Of a stretch of 64,000 bases of DNA, positions 43,081 to 50,255 are shown piece by piece (positions within the stretch are counted from its first letter, which is position 1; every line of letters starts with the position of its first letter). Source of the stretch: Brevinema_A sp051649605 (GTDB taxonomy: Bacteria > Spirochaetota > Brevinematia > Brevinematales > Brevinemataceae); the NCBI GenBank assembly GCA_051649605.1, contig JBOFHK010000017.1, positions 62,001-126,000 of the forward strand, in the 5' to 3' direction. The notes beneath the pieces are model-generated. The model saw only the letters and a program-made list of their open reading frames with translations, searched no databases and was not told where the DNA came from. Position numbers and translations under genes: made by a program.

Positions 43081-43401
43081 ATGCTGTCTTTTAGAGATTA
43101 TAATTTTGAATTGATCCGAGATTTTACTGAGAGTCAATTATTAGTCCATATAGAGCTTTTTGAAGATATCCAAAGAGAAAATGATTTTGGTGATACAGGA
43201 ATAGAAACACTTATTAAAAATTATTTAGTATTACTTCATAGAATTCAAGAAGAACATCAAAAAATAGGGCAGGAAGATTTTCGTTTAAGTGCTCAAGAAG
43301 TTTTTTTGTATGACTTATGTACAGAAACAGCTCGTCTTTGTTATAAACATTCTTATCATACTTCAGCTTCTACTTCAAATGATTGGGAAGAAGAGTTTTA
43401 A
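43081..43401 (+). CDS. Hypothetical small acidic protein
   Basis: I do not recognise this 106-aa protein. It is soluble, acidic and predicted to be helical (ELIRDFTESQLLVHIELFED and so on), with no signal peptide or membrane span. Two Cys lie close together near residues 81 and 88. AATAGGAG before the ATG supports expression. It lies 40 bases after the SIMPL gene and is the last gene of the hemW cluster; the M15 peptidase gene converges on it. Confidence 0.6.
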   Translation: MLSFRDYNFELIRDFTESQLLVHIELFEDIQRENDFGDTGIETLIKNYLVLLHRIQEEHQKIGQEDFRLSAQEVFLYDLCTETARLCYKHSYHTSASTSNDWEEEF

Positions 43402-43409
43402 CATAAAAA

Positions 43410-44426
43410 CTATTGGGTAATATGTTCTTGTGTTAGAAATTTAACTTTATAACCATTTACTAATAAGATTTCTGGTTTATACTCAAAATGCATCGTATCA
43501 TAAAAGTTCCATTTTCCTCCCCAGACAAATCCATATTTTTCGAAGATGTGCACTACGGAGTGGGGAGGATTCCAACGAACAGAGATAGGTTCTCGGATCC
43601 AATCGATTTTTTGATCTTGTCGCCATAACCAATACATTGCTTTTTTGGAATTAGCTTCTAATACATCAACCGCTACCCCATAAGAATGAAGGCTTCGTGA
43701 TTTGGAACCTGCAATATTTCTCCAAAAAAATGAATAGACGGTATCACCTTCTTTCAAAAATTTTCTTACTTCTCTACCATAAACTGCGTTATTAGTTAAG
43801 CCATAGATTTCTTTTTCTACTTGTTGGAGAGCAGAGTATGCAAATTGGTGGATTAAGACCTGTTTACCTAAAAATCGTGTTTTCATAATCTGTTTATTAG
43901 TATCTGAAATTTGTTTCATACCGTATAATGCCTCATGAAAACCATAATAAGACTGTTTCTTTTTTTTACGGTAGCTAGTAGATCCTTGTGTTTTCATAAG
44001 ATTGATTTCTTCTAAAGATCGTAGGGCAGGGTTGGGGATAACCTTGGTATAGATATAGAGAGCGTTAGAACTGTATTTTTCCCAATTGTCCCGTTCTTGC
44101 TCAGGAAGGAATCGTCCATGAACATTATAAAAATTTGTCCCCCTTACATTGATTGCAAGGTCGGTGTGGTAAGGATTTTCGGATTGAGGAACGGCTTTGA
44201 CGATATGAGGATAAGATTGAAGTAAAGCATGAAAAATATTTTCTACGGAGAGATTTCCATAGAGGACAGAATTTTCTGAGGTACTCATGATCTCTGTACC
44301 AAGTTTATCTTCATTCTCTCGAATCATAGCTTTACTAGAGATTTCTTGGGAGGCTATAGGAGTGTCCTGTGTTTGTAAGACTCCTAAAGTAATAAATGAT
44401 AGTAGAAAAAAGAAATATATATTCAT
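43410..44426 (-). CDS. M15-family D,D-/L,D-carboxypeptidase or endopeptidase
   Basis: This 338-aa exported zinc peptidase is predicted to trim peptidoglycan peptides. A signal peptide covers about 1-18. The M15 zinc site is complete: SLHSYGVAVDV (His and Asp ligands) and, later, YDTMHFEY (catalytic Asp and His ligand) after FVWGGKW. This is the VanY/CwlK-like M15 pattern. The N-terminal about 220 residues are specific to this protein and include a Lys-rich stretch. It lies 12 bases after cmk on the same strand. Confidence 0.83.
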   Translation of the reverse strand: MNIYFFFLLSFITLGVLQTQDTPIASQEISSKAMIRENEDKLGTEIMSTSENSVLYGNLSVENIFHALLQSYPHIVKAVPQSENPYHTDLAINVRGTNFYNVHGRFLPEQERDNWEKYSSNALYIYTKVIPNPALRSLEEINLMKTQGSTSYRKKKKQSYYGFHEALYGMKQISDTNKQIMKTRFLGKQVLIHQFAYSALQQVEKEIYGLTNNAVYGREVRKFLKEGDTVYSFFWRNIAGSKSRSLHSYGVAVDVLEANSKKAMYWLWRQDQKIDWIREPISVRWNPPHSVVHIFEKYGFVWGGKWNFYDTMHFEYKPEILLVNGYKVKFLTQEHITQ

Positions 44427-44438
44427 TGAATGTTTCCT

Positions 44439-45119
44439 TTAAATTTTAGTGGTATTTTTATATGATCCTTTAAAAAGATAGTAATAATTAAGTATTTCTT
44501 CAAGTACTTGTTTGGGGTCAAGAATACTAGTGTCAATTATATGAGCATCTTTGGGAATGCATAAAGGGTTCAGTTCCCGTGTAGAATCATCTAAGTCCCT
44601 CTGGTTAATTTCGGTTTCTAGCTCGTTGAGTGTTTTGGAGATTCCTTTTTCTTGGAGTTGGATTTGTCGGCGTTTTGTTCTTATCTGTGGTGTTGCCGTA
44701 AGATAAAATTTTAGAAGAGCGTTGGGGAAGACGTTAGTTCCCATATCTCTTCCTTCTACGACTATATTTTTTTGATTAGCTAATTTTCTCTGAAGAGAAC
44801 AAAGATGCTCACGAACAAAATAATGAGTACTGACTATTGTAGAAGTAAGGTTATCAATACTAGGAGTTCGAATAGCTACGCTAACATCTTGTCCGTTGAG
44901 AAAAACTTGCTTCTGATTAAAGATAATATTAATATCGATAATACGTTGTTGAAAACTTGGATCATCAAGAGAACTCTTTGTCTGTTCTAGTAATAATGCT
45001 ACACACCGGTACATTGCTCCAGTATCTAAAACATCAAAATCAATCCGCTTGGCAAATTCTTGAGAGATACTACTTTTTCCAGATCCTGCAGGACCATCAA
45101 TGGTAATCACCATAACCAT
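44439..45119 (-). CDS. cmk: Cytidylate kinase
   Basis: This enzyme phosphorylates CMP and dCMP in pyrimidine recycling. The protein has 226 aa. ITIDGPAGSGKSS is the P-loop, DTGAMYR lies in the CMP-binding region, and VVEGRDMGTNVFPNA and QRDLDDSTRELNPL contain the conserved Asp and Arg residues that set nucleotide specificity. Two ATG codons (45119 and 45113) are possible; AAGGA lies close to the first. It heads a short unit with the M15 peptidase gene and diverges from protein C. Confidence 0.95.
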   Translation of the reverse strand: MVMVITIDGPAGSGKSSISQEFAKRIDFDVLDTGAMYRCVALLLEQTKSSLDDPSFQQRIIDINIIFNQKQVFLNGQDVSVAIRTPSIDNLTSTIVSTHYFVREHLCSLQRKLANQKNIVVEGRDMGTNVFPNALLKFYLTATPQIRTKRRQIQLQEKGISKTLNELETEINQRDLDDSTRELNPLCIPKDAHIIDTSILDPKQVLEEILNYYYLFKGSYKNTTKI

Positions 45120-45146
45120 TCTTCCTTATCTTTGAGAAAGTGTAAG

Positions 45147-45176
45147 TTGACATTTTGTCTATTCCCTAGCTATCTT
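45147..45176 (+). promoter_or_regulatory. Probable sigma-70 promoter of GxW protein C gene
   Basis: TTGACA (45147-45152), 18 bp, TATCTT (45171-45176). A perfect -35 with a partial -10, about 47 bases before the start codon. Confidence 0.6.
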
Positions 45177-45223
45177 TAAATGAGAAGAGAAATCTCATTA
45201 TAAAATTATAAAAGGAGAGAACG

Positions 45224-45715
45224 ATGAAAATAATTCTTTTTTTATTTTTTTGTTTATCAAATGTATCTCTTTGGTCGATAGATCTGCAAACGCTTCAAGG
45301 TAATTGGTATCGTACCTATGGAGTATATCGCCCTTGGACAGATAGTAACCAGGGAACATTTTCGTATTATGAGGAAGATTTGATTTTTCACCCTAATAAT
45401 ATTGTCTATATTTATGATAAAAACTCTGAAAAATTTCGTGGTAAAAGTGTCTTTACTATTTTAACACGTGTTGGTTTGGATTTTATTGTCTTTCATACGC
45501 CTGAACAGGATCCTACGGAAGATCTTATTCAACAGAAACAAGGATTTTTTATCAAAATAGTACCGTTAGAAAATAATGAAGAATCTCTTCAAATGATCAC
45601 TGTTAGAGATTATAATAAAGCGAGAAATAAAGATTCTCTCAAAGGGATCAATTATCGACGAGTAAAAGAAGTCAATCAGGATCTCAACTTTATTATTCCA
45701 CAGAACGATATTTAA
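45224..45715 (+). CDS. Secreted GxW (lipocalin-like) protein C
   Basis: This 163-aa exported protein has a signal peptide (about 1-18, ending SLWS), then LQTLQGNWYRTYG at its start, the GxW landmark. EQDPTEDLI and KQGFFIKIV align with DQDPSAQKI and KQGFFVRVL of protein A. A basic YRR pair near the end matches the YWRK position. AAAGGAG lies before the ATG. It is encoded about 4 kb from proteins A and B, apart from them but of the same family. Function unknown; a small-molecule-binding beta barrel is a guess. Confidence 0.7.
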   Translation: MKIILFLFFCLSNVSLWSIDLQTLQGNWYRTYGVYRPWTDSNQGTFSYYEEDLIFHPNNIVYIYDKNSEKFRGKSVFTILTRVGLDFIVFHTPEQDPTEDLIQQKQGFFIKIVPLENNEESLQMITVRDYNKARNKDSLKGINYRRVKEVNQDLNFIIPQNDI

Positions 45716-46155
45716 TCTTCTACTTCCTCAAGATTATTAAGTAATTCTTCTGCTTCTTCAGGGGTTAGTTGTGTTAAGATCTCTTCCCAATCTTCTTCGC
45801 TCAGTTCCTTATCGTTTTGCATACGAGAATTAATAATCGATTCCATTAAACTATCTAAATCGTAAAAAGAACGTTTTTCTTTGATTAGGATATGAACGAC
45901 AAGATCGGTAAAATCCATAGCAAGCCAACCTTCCGAATGATCCTCGGTAGGATTTTGGATAGGATAATCTGCTTGTTTGGCCATAAAAGCAATTTGTTTG
46001 CGTGCAGCGTCGAGCTGGAGGACATGGTCTGCTGTTGCTACAATAACAATATCGGTTAAAGAACTTTTGACATCGTATACTTGAATATCTTGTAGAGTGA
46101 GACGCTCACATTCTTTAGTAATTTGGGTAATGAGTTGATCTAATTTTTGAGTCAT
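45712..46155 (-). CDS. rsfS: Ribosomal silencing factor RsfS
   Basis: RsfS (Iojap/DUF143) binds L14 of the 50S subunit and blocks subunit joining when nutrients are short. The protein has 147 aa. The core (about 5-110) contains DIQVYDVKSSLTDIVIVATA, EGWLAMDFTDLVVHI and the conserved EKRSFYDLDSLM end. The last 30 residues are an acidic tail (EELSEEDWEEIL...) beyond the usual domain. Its ATG touches the stop codon of the lipoprotein gene upstream, so translation is coupled. Confidence 0.93.
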   Translation of the reverse strand: MTQKLDQLITQITKECERLTLQDIQVYDVKSSLTDIVIVATADHVLQLDAARKQIAFMAKQADYPIQNPTEDHSEGWLAMDFTDLVVHILIKEKRSFYDLDSLMESIINSRMQNDKELSEEDWEEILTQLTPEEAEELLNNLEEVED

Positions 46156-46956
46156 TTATTGTTCCTTAAACCTTTCTCTAATATTTTCAATAGTTCCTAT
46201 TCGGACACTTTCGTCCAGTTCTGATAATGTAGCACGTAGAATTCCTAAAAATTCTTGGTTGGATAAATTTGTCAAATGACTCCGTTGTTTTAATTCCTGC
46301 CAAAGATTGTGATCTTTTTCTCCTTGTGTGCGTAAAGGAATACGTTTTGATTTTTTTAAAGCCTCAATATCATCAAAAACTTCTAAAGGCATGTCCCCCT
46401 GTAGAAAACTATCCATACTCCGGTAGCGGGCTAAAAATGCTAAGACATCGTATACCAAAGGATAAAAATTTGCAGGAAAAGATACGGTACGGTAATAATT
46501 TATGATCTGTTGATCGCTAAAATGTTGAAATCCGTAATTTTTTTTTGCGTTTCTAAAAACTTTATCTTGCTTGGTATTAGGGGTGAAAATCTTGTTGGTA
46601 ATAAACTCGATTTGTTCTTGGGTACTAAGAGAATTAAGAAATTCTTCATAAGAAAATTTTGCCAAATCTTGAAGGAGAATATTATAAAAAAAATGAGTTG
46701 TCTGTTCTCCGTCAAAACTCATTATAGCTTCTTTGATTCTAATGGCACGGAGCTGTTTTTGAAATACTTCGTTTTCTTGCTCTTTTTGGTCTATTGAAAG
46801 ACCTAGTTCTATTATCTTATTTTGAGCAAAGAGGAGATTTTCGGGCTCTGTTAGTAACTGATACCATGCGTCTAACCTTGTTTGTAAACGGAATACTTCT
46901 CCTTCGATGGCACAAGCACTTAATAAAAAACAAATGCTAAGGATATATTTCTTCAT
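46156..46956 (-). CDS. Hypothetical lipoprotein
   Basis: I do not recognise this 266-aa protein. A lipobox, FLLSAC, marks Cys15 for lipidation. The rest is helical and charged, with no repeats or catalytic motif I can name. It is encoded between a LolA-like protein (10-base gap) and RsfS (0-base gap). In many bacteria that position, next to rsfS, is held by LytR-type or nadD genes, but it resembles neither. An envelope function is inferred from the lipobox only. Confidence 0.65.
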   Translation of the reverse strand: MKKYILSICFLLSACAIEGEVFRLQTRLDAWYQLLTEPENLLFAQNKIIELGLSIDQKEQENEVFQKQLRAIRIKEAIMSFDGEQTTHFFYNILLQDLAKFSYEEFLNSLSTQEQIEFITNKIFTPNTKQDKVFRNAKKNYGFQHFSDQQIINYYRTVSFPANFYPLVYDVLAFLARYRSMDSFLQGDMPLEVFDDIEALKKSKRIPLRTQGEKDHNLWQELKQRSHLTNLSNQEFLGILRATLSELDESVRIGTIENIRERFKEQ

Positions 46957-46966
46957 GTGTTAATCC

Positions 46967-47608
46967 TTATTCAAAAATATTATCATAAATTTGAGACTCT
47001 TCGGTAGTCGTAATAGTAAAGTTTTTGGAAGGGTATTCTTTGTTGAATTCCTTATAGTAGAGGGTTAATTCGGTTACTGTTCCTACACGAGAAACGCCTC
47101 GAATTCTTCGGATTAAACCCTCTCGATCGGCAATAATATCGATATTACGAAAACTAGTAGTGTTGACTTTGGGTTCTAAAATGATTTGATAAGCTGGTAT
47201 ATTACCAAAAGAAATTTCCAATCCTGAGCTCGGAGCGGTAGGAATGTATTGACGCCGCAGTTTTCTGATATTCCAAGTTGATATAGGATTACTCGTATCG
47301 GTCATTTTTTGACGGGCAATAATATCGCCTTCCTGAACCCAGATGAATTTCCCATCAGAAACGATCTTTTTATTTTGGGGATTGGCTTCTGTACCAAACT
47401 GCATAAGAAGTTTATCGGGACTGACGTAGGTAATAATCCCAGAAAAATTAGAACGATCTTTTTTATAAACGAAGTTTCCTTTAAAACTGGTAATTTTTGC
47501 GGAGGAAGTTTCAATAATATCCGCAACGGAATTGGCATTGAATACGGCAATCGCTTGTGCTGATAAAAAACTAGGAATGAATGCTAATATAAGGATCAAA
47601 TGAGACAT
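46967..47608 (-). CDS. lolA: LolA-like outer-membrane lipoprotein carrier
   Basis: LolA chaperones lipoproteins across the periplasm. The protein has 213 aa from the ATG at 47608, chosen because GGAGGA lies 6 bases before it and a signal peptide (cut near LSAQA) begins there; an earlier ATG has no ribosome-binding site. The mature domain has the LolA strand order: ITSFKGNFVYKK, GIITYVSPDKLLMQFG, then KKIVSDGKFIWVQEG and the late IRRIRGVSRVGTVTELTL. Sequence conservation is modest, so the family call is firmer than the exact orthology. It is divergent from recA. Confidence 0.8.
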   Translation of the reverse strand: MSHLILILAFIPSFLSAQAIAVFNANSVADIIETSSAKITSFKGNFVYKKDRSNFSGIITYVSPDKLLMQFGTEANPQNKKIVSDGKFIWVQEGDIIARQKMTDTSNPISTWNIRKLRRQYIPTAPSSGLEISFGNIPAYQIILEPKVNTTSFRNIDIIADREGLIRRIRGVSRVGTVTELTLYYKEFNKEYPSKNFTITTTEESQIYDNIFE

Positions 47609-47713
47609 GAATAATCCTCCGATATTGATTAAAATAGACATGACATTATTATTATAGCTTATAAATAAATTTCATGCAAGAATATTATTGAGTAATTTCT
47701 TGTGAGAGATAGA

Positions 47714-47742
47714 TTGAGATTTTTTAGTAATTGTGTTATAAT
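47714..47742 (+). promoter_or_regulatory. sigma-70 promoter of recA-argJ
   Basis: TTGAGA (47714-47719), 17 bp, TATAAT (47737-47742). I see no palindromic LexA-like operator (neither a CTGT-N8-ACAG nor a GAAC-N4-GTTC form) over it. Confidence 0.75.
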
Positions 47743-47770
47743 ATGGGCAAATTATGTGTAGGAGTCTATT

Positions 47771-48808
47771 GTGAGCGAAGAAAATATCATTGAGGAAATC
47801 ACCCCAAATAAAATAGTCGTTTCAGATGATAAGAAAAAAGCTTTAGAAGCAACAATCAATCAATTAGAAAAACAATATGGTAAAGGTTCTATCATGCGTC
47901 TTGGCTCTAAAGAAATTGAAGCAGTACCAGTAATTCCTACGGGAGCATTGACGCTTGATCTTGCTTTGGGGATAGGGGGCATTCCTTATGGTCGTATTAC
48001 CGAGATTTATGGACCAGAAGCTTCTGGGAAAACGACTCTCACCCTAAGCTTAATCTCCGAAGCCCAAAAACAAGGAGCAACTTGTGCTTTTATTGATGCC
48101 GAGCATGCTTTAGATTCGGATTATGCTAAAAATATTGGTGTTGATATTGATAATTTATTAATTTCTCAACCAGATAATGGAGAACAAGCTTTAGAGATTG
48201 CTGAAGCTCTGGTTCGCAGTGGAGCGGTAGAGCTTATTGTGATTGATTCGGTGGCAGCGCTAGTTCCTAAAAACGAAATCGAAGGCAATATGGGAGATTC
48301 TGTAATGGGAATGCAGGCTCGCTTAATGAGTCAAGCACTAAGAAAATTAACACATATAGTTAGTAAAGCTAAATGTTCGGTAATTTTTATCAATCAAATT
48401 CGTATGAAAATCGGTGTTATATATGGTAGCCCAGAGACGACAACTGGTGGAATGGCATTAAAATTCTATTCTTCTGTTCGTATTGAAATTCGCCGTAAAG
48501 AGCAACTCAAACGTGGTGATGAGATTGTCGGAAATTTAGTAACAGCAAAAGTTATCAAGAACAAAATGGCTCCTCCTCATAAAAATGCGACTTTTGAAAT
48601 TCGTTTTGGGAAGGGGATTTCTAAGGTTGCCTGTATCGTAGATGCTGCAACAGAATTAGGTATTATCGAACGAAAAGGTTCTTGGTATTTTCAAGGGGAG
48701 GATCGTATTGGACAAGGACGTGATAATGTTATTCAGTTGTTAGAAAGTGAACCATCAAAACTTCGAGAAATCGATCTTTTAGTACGAGAAAAATTAGCGA
48801 ATCGTTAA
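47771..48808 (+). CDS. recA: Recombinase RecA
   Basis: RecA forms nucleoprotein filaments on single-stranded DNA and performs strand exchange. The protein has 345 aa and starts at GTG with TAGGAG upstream. EIYGPEASGKTTL is the canonical Walker A, VELIVIDSVAALVPKNEIEG covers Walker B in two adjoining parts, and NQIRMKIGVIYGSPETTTGG is the L2 DNA-binding loop. The N-terminal helix KQYGKGSIMRLG is intact. The C-terminus lacks the long acidic tail of the E. coli protein. argJ follows 28 bases later. Confidence 0.98.
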   Translation: MSEENIIEEITPNKIVVSDDKKKALEATINQLEKQYGKGSIMRLGSKEIEAVPVIPTGALTLDLALGIGGIPYGRITEIYGPEASGKTTLTLSLISEAQKQGATCAFIDAEHALDSDYAKNIGVDIDNLLISQPDNGEQALEIAEALVRSGAVELIVIDSVAALVPKNEIEGNMGDSVMGMQARLMSQALRKLTHIVSKAKCSVIFINQIRMKIGVIYGSPETTTGGMALKFYSSVRIEIRRKEQLKRGDEIVGNLVTAKVIKNKMAPPHKNATFEIRFGKGISKVACIVDAATELGIIERKGSWYFQGEDRIGQGRDNVIQLLESEPSKLREIDLLVREKLANR

Positions 48809-48836
48809 GTCAATGACCCATTTAGAAGGATAAAAT

Positions 48837-50069
48837 ATGGTTGAAATACAACAATTGGAAGAAGGGATTATTGCTGTACAAGGTTTTCGTGTTACAGGCG
48901 TCTCTTGTGGACTAAAAACGGGTGGCTCAAAAGATATTTCTCTTCTTTTTAGTGATACTTGCTGTAATACTGCTATGGCATTTACCAAAAACAAAATTCA
49001 AGGGGCTCATATTGCTCTTGATAAAGAGCGTTTCAATCACCCTTGTCAGGCTTTATTAATTAACAGTGGAAATGCAAATTGCCTTACAGGAAAAAAGGGG
49101 TTGGATAATGCCTATGAAATGGTAGAAACGTTGGCCAATCTATTAAAAATCCCTGAAAAATCGTGTCTTCTTGCATCTACGGGTACCATAGGTATTCCAC
49201 TCAATATGACACGTGCAAAATACGGTATAGAGCGTTTAGTGAATGTTATTCCAAACGAAAATAATCTGAGGAATTTTTGTTCTGGTATTTCTACAAGTGA
49301 TACTCGTTATAAAAATCTTGCTTATCGTTTCAAATTAGGAGAAAACGAAGTTACCATAGGAGCGACTGCTAAAGGGGAAAGTATGGTAAAACCTTGGATG
49401 GAAACAATGCAAGGGACACTATTGATTGTTCTTACAACTGATACTTGTATAAGCTCCTCCTTATTACAAAAAGCATTAGCAAAGACACTAGATAAAACGG
49501 TGAATCGTATTTGTATAGATAATGATACTAGTCCTAATGATAGCATTTTTCTTTTAGCAAATGGATTGTCTCAGCAATTTCTTATTGACCAAGAAGATGA
49601 CCCTCGTTTTGAGATTTTTGTAGAAGTTCTTCAAAAGATTGTATTGGATATCTCTAAACTATTGTTAAAACAAGGATTGGGTACAACACGCCTCTTAGAT
49701 ATTCAAGTAAAGAATGCACCAAGTTTGGAAAATGCAGAATCGCTTATCCGTGCTATTGCAGAATCTTATCAAGTAAAAGCAGGGTTTTTTGGACAAACTA
49801 TTCCGTGGCATAAGATTATTAATGTTATTGCTTGTCATACAGATCACTTTAATTTAGAAAAATTAATTTTATCTTGTAATGGTCTTATCTTATTTGAAAA
49901 TGGGCAACCTAATAGTGCCCAAATTGCTACGATGTCTTCTGATACCACTGCTATGGAAGTATTAATGGTTATTGATCTTCAGCTAGGACAATATGATCAA
50001 CAGTTATGGTCTTGTAATTTGACTCATGATTATCTTAAATTTAGCTCTTTATTAGCGGATCATTATTAA
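48837..50069 (+). CDS. argJ: Bifunctional glutamate N-acetyltransferase/amino-acid acetyltransferase (ArgJ type)
   Basis: ArgJ transfers acetyl groups between N-acetylornithine and glutamate in arginine synthesis. The protein has 410 aa. GFRVTGVSCGLKTGGSKDIS, LLINSGNANCLTG and ASTGTIGIPL match the family. The autocleavage region reads KGESMVKP then MQGTLLIVLTTDT: the nucleophilic Thr is kept, but about five residues (PWMET area) are inserted before it and the usual NMATML reads MQGTLL. Late residues IDNDTSPNDS match. It follows recA by 28 bases and no other arg gene is nearby, so whether the pathway is complete cannot be told. Confidence 0.85.
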   Translation: MVEIQQLEEGIIAVQGFRVTGVSCGLKTGGSKDISLLFSDTCCNTAMAFTKNKIQGAHIALDKERFNHPCQALLINSGNANCLTGKKGLDNAYEMVETLANLLKIPEKSCLLASTGTIGIPLNMTRAKYGIERLVNVIPNENNLRNFCSGISTSDTRYKNLAYRFKLGENEVTIGATAKGESMVKPWMETMQGTLLIVLTTDTCISSSLLQKALAKTLDKTVNRICIDNDTSPNDSIFLLANGLSQQFLIDQEDDPRFEIFVEVLQKIVLDISKLLLKQGLGTTRLLDIQVKNAPSLENAESLIRAIAESYQVKAGFFGQTIPWHKIINVIACHTDHFNLEKLILSCNGLILFENGQPNSAQIATMSSDTTAMEVLMVIDLQLGQYDQQLWSCNLTHDYLKFSSLLADHY

Positions 50070-50110
50070 AACTCCCCTATTAAGGGGATAAGGTGATTTT
50101 CTATTTTTAT

Positions 50111-50150
50111 AATTATGTTATTGTATCGTATCGTATATAATAACATAATT
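50111..50150. repeat. 12-bp perfect inverted repeat upstream of valS
   Basis: AATTATGTTATT (50111-50122) pairs with AATAACATAATT (50139-50150). The 16-base spacer contains three GTAT units (GTATCGTATCGTATAT). No T-run follows, so it is not a terminator. It lies 106 bases before valS. Confidence 0.6.
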
Positions 50151-50255
50151 TTCTCTGTTTAAGTAATCAATATCTATGAATCGTACTACTCTGATAGTTT
50201 TTGTAGTATTTTTTATCGAAAAATAGTGATAAAATGAGATTAAAAGGAGGCAGAA

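Noticed and set aside
50070..50255. T-box riboswitch upstream of valS
   Set aside because: No T-box consensus (AGGGUGGNACCGCG), no specifier stem and no terminator were found; only the unrelated 12-bp inverted repeat.
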